Source: Hamiltosporidium tvaerminnensis
Taxonomy: Eukaryota > Microsporidia > Dubosqiidae
DNA length: 64,000 nucleotides
Assembly (NCBI GenBank): GCA_022605425.2
Contig: JAKIMF020000005.1
Location: 1,150,501-1,214,500, forward strand
Direction: 5' to 3'
Shown here: in pieces, positions 54,486-64,000 of the stretch
How positions within the stretch are numbered: position 1 is the stretch's first letter
How the letters are laid out: each line of letters opens with the position of its first letter
Made by a program: the position numbers and the translations under genes
Notes under the pieces: generated by a model
The model's input: the letters and a program-made list of their open reading frames with translations, nothing else
Database searches by the model: none
Told to the model about the DNA's origin: nothing

Positions 54486-56714
54486 TTTTTAAGGACAATT
54501 ATAAAAAAATATCTATAATTTAGAATATTCCATTAAATTAATTAATTTCTTTGTTGGTAAAACATATTTTTTGTAAAATATGTCATAAAATGAATGAATA
54601 AAAAATGTAATATGATTTAAATATTGCAAATATTCTGCTTTCAAATATTTATATTTTAATCATACAATTACAAATGCTTTAAAATTAAGCTTATAGATAT
54701 TTTTTAAGAATTTTTATGTGTATTTCGGTTTTTAGAAATATATATTTTGATATAACAGTTTTATTTGATTGCAATCTTTTTTTTTACTTTTTTTTTTAGA
54801 ATTTTAATTTATCTGATATTGTTCAAAAATAATATTGGGAACTTTATTTAAATGTAGTTTCATAAATCTCGAAATCTTTACTTATATTACACCATATTTC
54901 AATTCTATTTTACTTTTATTTCTAATTTGTATTTTGTTTATCTGACTTGAAGGAATAATAGTTATGAACATGTACATTTGTTGCAAGAAAACATTTTGGG
55001 ATTCTTTTTCATTAACTTTAAATATAATTTTAATCATAATTTGTAACTTATTTCATTAGAATCAAACCTTTTAAAGAAAATATAAGTTTATCGAATAATT
55101 CCTGAATTATTGCCCCAAAGTCACTTCAAAATTTTGTTAAATGACTTTCGGTATATATTCTGATATCAAGAAATCGAAATTAAATTTTATGTCTTGCATA
55201 TTCACCTTTTAATAAATCAAAAATTATAAATCACCATACACTAGTCCATGCTTTCAAATAAAATATATCGATAGAATAGCATATTTTATTAATTTTACAT
55301 ACTATGTTCGTCTTTTCAGTAAAAAGGTGGATTTAATGTAGTCTTCATATAAAACGAACGGCTTAATCGGGTTTATATTAATAATTGGGTAAGGCGACCA
55401 AGAAAGGTTAAAACTTTTAGAAAATTGTTTGATGTTTTCTGACTTATGGTAAGATACGGTAGCTTTTTTAAAAATTATATTCTAAGCTTTATATCGATGC
55501 TGATTCTGAAAAAATGTGAAGAAAAAATATACTTGATACTGTCGCGGATTCTATTCATTATTTAAATTTAGTAAAATTTTAACATTATATACACCCTAAA
55601 ACATTACATTACATAAATAAACCATTTTTTAATTATTAGTTTCAAAAGAAATCTTCTCCTAGAGAATGGTGAATTCTTTAATGTCCATCAATTTTTACAT
55701 CAATACTTACATAAATTTTAACATAATCTGTTTAAAATCTTTGTTTTGATATACAATTTATAATTCAACAATTTTTTACATGCTAGAATTGAATATGTGT
55801 AATTTTGGATTCCTGGGTAGAAGCCTGGGATGGGAATCGAGATTTTACAATATTTGAGAAATTTATACTATAAAATATCAAGAATTGTGGGTTTTTTAAT
55901 CTCTAGTTATTTGTTTTGAGAACATTTTGTAAAAAAATTACGGTTGATTTATCAAGAATAAGCTATTTCGGAGTTTGAGACCTGTCTTGTCTTTACTCAT
56001 CTCGGCATTTTTTAGTTTTTCATTGCAAATTATCAACAGTGAGAAATTTTGTTGTAATTCCTTAAATTTTTTCATCGGGAAGTTCGCAGGAATAATATTT
56101 TGTTTCGCTATGATTCATATGTTTAAGGTTGTTGAAATGCTAAGGTTTTACAATATAGTATTGAGAATCAAATCATAAGAAAAATACCGGTTTTTTATGT
56201 CAGGATATATATAAATATAAACATAGTGTTTTCTTGTGCTATTCTTCAATCTTTTTTCCTGCGATTTTTTTCAAGACACTTACAATTCCTTAAAATACGT
56301 TAAAACTATAAAAATTATAAAATTATACTCAATATTTATGCGAAATATTAATTTGAACAGAAAATATTTTTTTGGCTACAAATGCATATTTTTTAAGTAT
56401 GTGAAGCACCTGAGGAATTTTCAAACACAAAACTTTTTGTTTGTAAAATATTTGGGGGAATGTGTACAGGGATGATCGTTCTTATTTCCAATAGTGTAAA
56501 GAATGCCGCATTTTCGGCCTTTCTTGTGAATCCTTTGATGAAAAAGAAGATCAATATTTGAGAAGATTTTTCTAGTAACCTAGACTGAAAACAAGATGGG
56601 AATACAAAATTTTCTATGCAAGCACATACAAATCTAGCCTTGATCACTTACATTTTATTGACGCAGCGCTTAGGAGATTATAAAACCATCTTTTTACAAT
56701 ACATTAATTACTTA
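54486..56714. other. Long AT-rich stretch
   Basis: Patches at 55790-55860 and 56460-56640 are GC-richer and may be worn mobile DNA. Open frames such as 55975-56178 and 56236-56475 show no conserved motif. Nothing firm. Confidence 0.35.
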
Positions 56715-57010
56715 CTCCGCGGCGCTACGGCCCTTGAAGAGCCCAGGCCTAATTAACGATATTTCTCTATTCTTCTCTATTTTGCACCAAACTTCTTCAT
56801 CGCAACACATTAGTTTCATTAGATCTTCCTCGACATTATCCAGCCATCTTTCGCAGTCTTCCTTTTCTTCTCTTACCTTCAGGACTTGTTTTGTATATTT
56901 TACTAGCGACTCTCTCTGTAGACATCCTTTCTACGTTTCCGAGCCACCTAAGTCTTCTTTGTTTTATTACAGTGACCTTTTTACAATACCAACCAAGCTA
57001 AATTGCAGCA
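56715..57010 (-). mobile_element. C-terminal fragment of a CR1/jockey/RTE-type LINE
   Basis: On the minus strand one reads RWLDNVEEDLMKL, then DEEVWCKIEKNREI and RPGLFKGRSAAE-stop, the RWxDxVxxDLxxL...DRxxWRxxV...HPGL arrangement found at the C-terminus of many animal LINE reverse transcriptases. The upstream part (56850-57000) is consistent but worn (RMSTERVxGK-like). Family and source are inferred. Confidence 0.65.
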
Positions 57011-57600
57011 AACATTTGTTGGTATGGTATTTTAACGCATATATAATTCAATATATTGCCTAAGAATATATTAGATGTAGTGTCATCTTTTCGTATTTTA
57101 ATAAAGCTAAGATATTAACTTTATTTCTGGAAGAGATATTGGTAGGTAATGTAGATTTTACTTGCATTATATTCCAAGTAACAAATAATAAAAGCACTGA
57201 TGGCAATTACCTCTCTGATACACTGAATTCTGCACACATACTTGATGAAAATTATTGCGGTTTAGTCATCTAGGATATACTGATGAAATAAAGTAAGTGG
57301 ATTCATCTATGAAAAACTTAGAATGTTGTTACTGTCAAAAGAATCATAGGCCTATTTATGAAATGGTGAAATATATATTATAAAATTTTAGCTGCTTTTC
57401 AGCAAGTCAATAGTAGCATTTAAACATGTATTTTTAATTCTCTTCCGTGTTTGTATAACTCAACGGATTTTACTTAATCAAAATAAGCATTAATATACCA
57501 ACGCAGCAAAAAAAATGTAAAATTCTAATTCTGTTTTATATTGATAATAAAAATAAATTCTTCCATGCTTCATGGCAAATGCATGATTTTCGACCTTAAA
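57011..57600. other. Unassigned spacer
   Basis: A few protein-like pieces (for example STDGNYLSDTLNSAHILDEN near 57190-57250) suggest worn coding DNA of unknown type. Confidence 0.3.
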
Positions 57601-57649
57601 AAATTACTATCACAAAAAAATTTAACTCAATAATTATATTTTTAAACTT

Positions 57650-58660
57650 ATATTTCTAAAAATGAAAAAATTCTACACTCTTCCCTATTCGGCCAAGACA
57701 TTAGTGCGATTCTTTTATAATTTTAGATATCCTGTTTTTCTTCAATTTAGAAGATTATACACAGCGGGCAAAGCCTGAATTTAATTTATTCGCTTTAAGG
57801 ATATAAAAATTCAAACCAAAGAAATAATTTATAATACGCAAACAAAGTCAGGGGTGTTTAATATCAACGAAAATATTCAAGAAGAAAGATTTTTTTTACA
57901 TTTTAATGAGATCATCGTAACATAGTTTCTTGAAAATTTCTAAACGGTAAAATAAAAAAATTTTATAAATTATAATTAAATTTTTTTCAATAAATTATTG
58001 AAGATGAAGAAACGGAAAATGCAAATTTGTCTAGAATAATCATGAAACATACTCAAAAAATTCCATGTTTCTTCTCGATGCCTGCTTTGTGTAGTTGCTT
58101 TATCTAGACACAAAACTATAGAACCGAAATTGCAAAAATATAGAGGATATAGTCAAATCTAGATCTAAGAATATAATTTTAGCGATATTTTTGGTATTGA
58201 AATTATTGAATATGATATATGCTAAAGAATCTCTTTTCTCGGTACAAAAAATATACATAAAAATATATTCGGATCCGAAAAAACCAGAAAAGGTAGTATT
58301 ATGGCACGATTTTACAGATTATATGAGGTAATGAGGAAGATTATGAATAAATACAGCTTTAGATAGTGTATGATTCAATCTAATTTTCCTGAATGTGTTT
58401 TAAAATCATAAAAATTTTAATAAGAATTCAAACTTGAATTTTCAAAAGAAATTAATGTTCCAATATAATGAATTCCAATGATTTTTTTCCGTAAAATAAA
58501 ATCTTGGTACTTAAACGGGTAATTAAGCTACCTTATCTAAATCCAATTACGAATATGGTGTTTAATGAAAAAAATAAAAGATTGTCCAGTACAACTAGCA
58601 GATTTTTGTTGAAAAAGAGACTTTGTTAAAAAAACTTCATTGCTATAAAACCAGAAATTT
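57650..58660 (+). mobile_element. Probable Tc1/IS630-type transposase relic
   Basis: The sole clear clue is at 58525-58563, reading KLPYLNPITNMVF, similar to the LPPYSPDLNPIE(N)xF segment of Tc1/mariner/IS630 transposases, followed by KNKRL. The expected upstream DDE parts could not be identified with confidence. Limits are guesses. Confidence 0.35.
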
Positions 58661-59099
58661 TGTAAAGTATTGCATAAATGCAAAGAAAAAGTATTGAGCT
58701 ACAAAGAATAGCTTATTGTTGAATAAAATCGGGGGTTTTCGTTAAAAAATCAAACTTGTTTTTGAACACTAATTTACACATATAAATTTAATATAATAGA
58801 AAATTTATTCGTGGTTTTGATATAAACAAAAATACCTTTTATAGAACCTTTATTGCTAATATAATTTAAATCTAAAGAAAAAATCAATTATTAATGTTCT
58901 GTATTATTTTGTAAACTAGGGTATACCAATGGTTAATTAAATCTTCTTGATTCATAGAATGAAATACTTATAGAAACAAACACTGCAACACTCTCCACTC
59001 ATTGCATCGCACATCAAATTATTTAAAAATATTAAATATGAGCTATATGGATATTGCAGCCTTCATACTTAGTTAATCGGTGGAAATATGGTTATTTGA

Positions 59100-60500
59100 T
59101 ATCTCTTGACCCCTTATACATATATTTACATCCTCTCATATTTTGCATCAATTCTCTATTCCATACATTCTATTTTCTTATATTCCTTTCAAAAATATAG
59201 AGTCATTTTTTCACGCACCACCGCATTTTATCTTTTCTTCGGATGAAAAAATTTTTAATTATACGTAACAGCCCCTGATGCAGATATATTCTGTATATCT
59301 TCATGCTCTTTTTGTTTTTATTGGTTTTTATGACCGTAAATAGATTAGCTTTCTAATAAAATTCACATTTTTATTGATGAGTTCCAATTCTCACATTTAA
59401 ATTAATATTGCCACATAATATATTCTTCGTAGTATTTCTCTTTTCCAATTTTTTGACTATATTTTGTCGCCTTTGTATTTGATGATTGTATTGGAACCAT
59501 TCATTAATGTGGTTCTAATAATAGTTTTATATATTTGCATTTTCGTGTTTAGGTTTATCATATTTGACTTAGTATGGTTTACAGAAAAATATAGTACCTT
59601 AATTGCTTTTATTCTTTCTTTATTCGCAAGATTTTTTTTCTTCTGATTTAAAAGTATCACAAGATATTTGAAATTAGATACATTTTAATATTTTTGGGTG
59701 TCTATTTTGAAATTGTTACAGGATGGATTTGAAAGGAAAACATTAACATATAAAATATTTCTTTGATTGAGCTTTGATCTATTCATTTCTGATTCCGCTA
59801 CGAATATTATAAAAAAGATTTATTTTTGTAAGCCTTCTTTATTTCGATAGCAAGGTTCTCGATATATGATACGCAGATATTACCTCATTTCGATTCGCTG
59901 AAGTTTGTTAATACTTAAGGATTATTTCCACCGGTGCTGACTTGCATTTATCCGAGATAATGTATCCTTCCGTTTGAAATTTTAATTATTGTAATCGCTA
60001 AATATATTACGATTAAATTATTGATCTTATTTCCGACCAATTTTGTTTTAATTAAAGGAATAATATTTCAGGTGATTTTTACTTGTGCAAGCATCTTGTA
60101 TAATAATTCCTGATCAATGCGTTCATAGGCTTGCTTTTAATCGACAAAAGATGGTTTTTGAAAATTTGTATTCTTAGTATTTTCCAAGCATAGTTCTAAT
60201 CGCGAATATTTCATCGTCGTTTGATTGGCCTCTTTGTATCCATATTGGTAGTTGCCAAGGGCGTTTTCTACATATTTTTCCAAGTAGCCTGCAATCATTA
60301 TAGTTATAAATTGTTCTGATATACAGGTGTGATATTTTTTTTGATGAGAAAACAGTTTTTTAATTCTTTTTTTGGCTAAGAAGTATCTGATTAACATTTA
60401 TTTTTCAGGTATTTTTTCTTTTTTTTCTGTTATTCGCTTCATCATGCTGAATGTTATCTCCAAAGTAATCTCTTCCGCTTTTAAAAGCTCGACAATAATA
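59100..60500 (-). mobile_element. Decayed reverse transcriptase of a CR1/jockey/RTE-type LINE
   Basis: Minus-strand pieces in the right order: ISEQFITIMIAGYLEKYVEN and YGYKEANQTT (60190-60340), then FVD-stop-KQAYERID (60100-60150), the first catalytic-Asp region, and MQIYKTIIRTTLMNGSNT (59470-59540), the RT thumb region ending in what is normally YGSETW. Stops and frameshifts interrupt it throughout. This family differs from the R4-type elements and may be the source of the fragment at 56715-57010. Confidence 0.75.
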
Positions 60501-61076
60501 TTTTCTTCCCCGATGCCTTGTTTTTTTTAGTTCTATTAATGGGATTTGTTCTCTTCACTTGTTGTCTTTGGAACAGCTGTTTACTCATCTTTGATAAAGT
60601 CTCTGTTTCCTTTGGGAAAATTCTCTCAGATTTAATTTTCTAGTTTTGTTCGATACTGTCGAAGATGAATTTTGAAAATTATTGCAGTGATCTTTTTTAT
60701 AGTCACTTATAAGTAATTATTAAAATAAAATTATTGGTTTATAAGCCTTAATGGTTTCATAAACATTAGTATGAATTCCATAAAATGTAAAATTTTCTCG
60801 AAATTCGGTGTATTTTTGCAGTAAATACAATGTTATTTTATTCATTTAAATATTCATTCTAATTCTGAACCGAGAAAACTTTCATATTTCTATCTAAATA
60901 TTTTTCTAATTAGTTCATTTAAATGCCGTAAATAAAACAATTTAATATTGTTTGAATATTTGCTGAAAGCATAATTTCATTCTTTAATATAGTTTAACAA
61001 TTTAGAGTTTCAGTAGGAAATTACTTTTTAATTTTTTTTTCCTTCGCATATTTAGCGAAAGATTTTCGTGAGATTC
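60501..61076. other. AT-rich stretch, possibly continuing the LINE relic
   Basis: Located between the RT relic and SINE-like copy C. Nothing specific identified. Confidence 0.3.
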
Positions 61077-61312
61077 ATTCAATCTTGGCACTACGGCCCT
61101 GCAGTAGCCTTGGCCGCCTTCGGTAATACCGTAAACCGGACATTTTCTAGTAAGTTTGCTTACTTTTTCGGGTTTCGTAACAAGTTGGTTTTAAAGGGAG
61201 GGTTTTTAATCTTATGCCCAACCTCAAACTAGAGGACCAACCTCTTTTAGTCTCCTCTGACAAAAAGCAGGGAATACTTCCAGCCAGTACTACTCCCGGT
61301 ATGGTAGGGGAT
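61077..61312 (-). repeat. 236-bp SINE-like dispersed repeat, copy C
   Basis: Same length and order as copies A and B; best preserved at its GGCACTACGGCCCTGCAGTA start and GGTTTCGTAACAAG tract. Confidence 0.75.
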
Positions 61313-62380
61313 TTTTGTTGGATATTTAACTAAATCATTAGTCTATAAACAGAAAGGGGCTTAGATGCCCCAAATCAGTATTTTTCAAATTCATAATATG
61401 TTAGAACTCTTAATATAATTGTATTTTAAGTTTATAAAGTTACTACAGGAGGCCAATTCTAGTAAATTTCTCAATAAAATTTTCGGGTAATATAATATTA
61501 CATCCTTTCTAGCAATTATTTACTATTTACTTTGAACATAATTCGAGAATTTAAGAAATAATATTTGTGCCTGACAGTTAAGAGAATATGATATTTATAA
61601 ACTACATTTATACTTTTTGAATATTGAAACAAAATAATTATGAATTAATTTCTTGATACTTAAACAACCAATCTTTCAATTTTTGATATGGTTGTCAATC
61701 ATAGCTATCGCATGCTCTTTGACCATATGAAACAAAAGTTTCGATTCAACTTAGATATTTAGTTCCAATTAAAATGCTTTATTTTGAATCTAAACCATGT
61801 AAAAAATATCAATTTTGTCATTTTTTTATTTTAATTTCCTGAGCTTATTAAATTAATATCTTATTAAAATAGCCTTTCATAAAAAAATTATTTTATTTTC
61901 TATTATTGAGTGCTAGGTCTATATCTGATGAAATAATTAGCACCTTCAGTGAAAAATTTAAATACAGTATTATTTATAATTTGATCTTTCTTTACTAAAA
62001 ATCCAAATTTTGATTTTAAATTCCAAACAACAATAAAATTAAGAAAATATCATTCGATTCAGAGATATTTTTATACGTTACTTAGTTTATTGTTAAGGTT
62101 GGAAACATTACTTGAAAGGTAAATTTAAATATTTGTCTTTATAAAGCAATTTATACTTAGTTGCAAATAAGTGAATAGAAATAGTCTTTTAAAATTATGA
62201 TACATTGTTGAATTATTTATGCGTTATAGAATTTAAGATATATAAACTAAATCATAAAATTTTTTCAGCCATCGGTCTTTTTCTTTCTCGTTTTTGTTTG
62301 CTTCATTCACAAAAAAAATATTAGTAAAATAATTCTTTTTTTCTTACTATTCATTACATTGATATTTTATCTAAAATAAT
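61313..62380. other. AT-rich spacer
   Basis: No gene, RNA or defined repeat seen. Confidence 0.4.
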
Positions 62381-62385
62381 AGTTA

Positions 62386-62388
62386 CCC
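62386..62388 (+). promoter_or_regulatory. CCC start-proximal motif
   Basis: C triplet eight bases before the ATG at 62397. Confidence 0.5.
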
Positions 62389-62396
62389 ATCTTACA

Positions 62397-63083
62397 ATGC
62401 CACTGATTTTAGTTATCGCTGCTAATACAGAAAAAATTACACAATTTAATACTGAATTGTGTAATTATATCACTGAAACACAAACCAATACAAAATCAGA
62501 AATTCATATTTTAGATGGAACTTTTTTAGAAATAAAATCCAAACTTTTATCGTTGGTTGATTGTAAAAAAATTTTTATTCTTAACGGAGCTTTTTATAAA
62601 TCAGAAAGATATGAATTTTATTGTATTTCTAGAAGATTCAATACTTCATTTCTTATTGTTCATATACCAGATAAAACTATAAATTACGAAGCAACACAAT
62701 TTACTTCTTCTTTTGACGGACCAGTAATTGATATTGAACATGATTCACAGTATTTGGATACCATTGTTAAATATATGAATAAAAATTCAAAATCTACTAG
62801 AGCTCATACTTCTAATATGACACGTAATAATCAAACTTTAAATGTTAGCAAGGAAGAATCTAGTGATCCTTCGTGTAACGATTATTTAAAAAATGTTCAG
62901 TTAGCAATAAATGAAATTAGAAGTACATATTCAGACCAGTCTTTTGTGTATAAAGAAGTTTTGGATGCTTGTGAAACTGTAACTATACGATTGGTTTCAT
63001 TGAATCCTAAAACCATTGAAGATGTCAAGCATTTCTATTCTAAAATGGTTGTAAATGAATTAAAACTGAAGGGATTACAATGA
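62397..63083 (+). CDS. KTI12: KTI12-like Elongator-associated protein lacking the P-loop
   Basis: 228 residues, a little shorter than yeast KTI12. It opens MPLILVIAANTEKITQFNTEL, matching the KTI12 start (MPL, beta-strand, then P-loop), but the Gly-x4-Gly-Lys-Thr loop is replaced by AANTEKIT. The family-specific block normally reading D-x-x-NYIKGxRYxLYC appears as LNGAFYKSERYEFYC (62-76), so the Walker-B-like Asp is also gone, followed by a TSFLIVHIP strand. The C-terminal part has helical segments (YLKNVQLAINEIRS) as in KTI12. KTI12 normally binds ATP and tRNA and supports Elongator in wobble-uridine modification. Here nucleotide binding is doubtful. A CCC triplet supports the start. Confidence 0.75.
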   Translation: MPLILVIAANTEKITQFNTELCNYITETQTNTKSEIHILDGTFLEIKSKLLSLVDCKKIFILNGAFYKSERYEFYCISRRFNTSFLIVHIPDKTINYEATQFTSSFDGPVIDIEHDSQYLDTIVKYMNKNSKSTRAHTSNMTRNNQTLNVSKEESSDPSCNDYLKNVQLAINEIRSTYSDQSFVYKEVLDACETVTIRLVSLNPKTIEDVKHFYSKMVVNELKLKGLQ

Positions 63084-64000
63084 GAATATGTTTTGTTTTT
63101 AGACAAAGAAATAAATATTGGTATTTATTATTTCTATGAACATAAAATTATAATAAAAAACATACATTGTTGTTTGAATATATTCTTGTTCGAAATTTTC
63201 TTTAAATAAAAATTATTTAATAATTGATTGCGTTTTCCTTATTTATTTGCTTATTTGGTCTAAGGTTGCTCGGCCATTCTTTAATTTTTATTTTTATTCC
63301 GCTTTAATTCTTCGCAGTGGTCTCTTTATCAAGATTTATGGATTTGCTTGTATTTGTTTCACCTTTTATCGAATTGGCGTGTATTTTTAGTGTTGGTACA
63401 ATTTTTAGTGAACTTATGAGTTATTGATTGCTTCAGAATAATCTTTGAACTTCAATCGTATTAAATATAAACTAAAATCTTTCTGGCGCAAAAAATAGTG
63501 TTTTGGAGCTTTCTATGAATGCCTGCTTAAATCTTGTCTTAAAATAACCTGTACTTCAAAATTTTCTAAGATACATTCTAGGGCAAGTTTCAATAATGCC
63601 ATGTTAAATTATCACTTTAGAAAGTATTTCCAAATTAAGGTTTTCAGGAAAGACTAATTTGTTGTATAATAGATCATACGTTTTACTTTTTGAGGTTTCA
63701 AATCTTTTAAGTAAATTTTAAAAGGTAATTTCTGCTTAAACATCCAGTAGCGTTTAATTTTCTTTTGAACTGAAGCTACGGGTTTTTAGTTTCTAACTTG
63801 TTTAGTAAGTATTCATTATGGTCTCTAATTTTAATTTCGCCTACATATTTACAAAAGCCTTTTATACTTAACAGCTCTTAATTGGTTTTGTAATTCGAAT
63901 TTACCTCCATATAACAGAGAATATATATCACCAATCCCCACCTGGTTTTGCTTTTTTGTCATATGAGAGAACTTTGGCATGTCAAATTGCATATTAATCT
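63084..64000. other. AT-rich region to the right edge
   Basis: 63240-63960 has weak minus-strand protein-like pieces (for example GEIKIRDHNEYLLNKLE near 63800-63860) suggesting a worn coding element, not identified. Confidence 0.3.

Noticed and set aside
56236-56475. 79-residue plus-strand ORF
   Set aside because: Phe/Lys/Asn/Ile-rich as expected from AT-rich DNA; no homology seen.
1-64000. CRISPR array, bacterial operons or Shine-Dalgarno sites
   Set aside because: The tandem repeats lack unique spacers of constant length, and gene content is eukaryotic.

Overview
The window looks like nuclear DNA from a microsporidium with a large, repeat-bloated, AT-rich genome (the type seen in Hamiltosporidium, Edhazardia or other large-genome lineages; the genus cannot be fixed from this window). 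Reasons: eukaryotic but very short, intron-free genes (TFIIB, RPS18, SAC3, ERV, KTI12, SND2/TMEM208); extreme A+T; highly divergent, reduced versions of conserved proteins; and a C-triplet (CCC-type) motif a few bases before most start codons, a recognised microsporidian promoter signature.

Genes sit in small islands separated by long non-coding or transposon-derived stretches. Island 1 (1-960): a membrane/secreted hypothetical running off the left edge. Island 2 (12.8-15.4 kb): a DBP9-like pseudo-helicase and a WD40 protein resembling CDT2. Island 3 (17.8-24.5 kb): SND2/TMEM208, an alpha-helical hypothetical, SAC3 (mRNA export) and an ERV2-type sulfhydryl oxidase, all on the minus strand. 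Island 4 (29.4-30.4 kb): TFIIB. Island 5 (36.6-39.2 kb): a large secreted leucine-rich-repeat protein. Island 6 (42.4-45.2 kb): RPS18, two small ORFs and a hypothetical with a Cys cluster. Island 7 (54.1-54.5 kb): a single-TM protein. Island 8 (62.4-63.1 kb): a KTI12 relative lacking its P-loop.

Between the islands lie several mobile families. (a) An R4/Dong-type non-LTR retrotransposon with RT, CCHC zinc finger and restriction-like endonuclease: one nearly intact copy at 47.2-51.0 kb, one badly decayed full-length copy at 25.6-29.2 kb, several fragments, and short 3'-tail insertions next to genes; one tail is amplified into a tandem array at 15.4-15.8 kb. (b) Decayed remains of a second LINE of CR1/jockey/RTE type (59.1-60.5 kb and 56.7-57.0 kb). 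(c) A 236-bp SINE-like repeat in three same-orientation copies whose end resembles the end of LINE (b). (d) A GC-richer repeat of about 720 bp in two inverted copies plus partial copies. (e) Two decayed integrase-bearing elements and one probable Tc1/IS630 relic. (f) A pair of broken paralogous membrane-protein genes at 2.0-2.5 and 10.3-10.9 kb.

Two conserved ATP-dependent factors here (the DBP9-like protein and KTI12) have lost their nucleotide-binding motifs while keeping family-specific non-catalytic signatures. Together with the LINE-tail array these are the most interesting points. All similarity calls are from reading the sequence; no database search was run.
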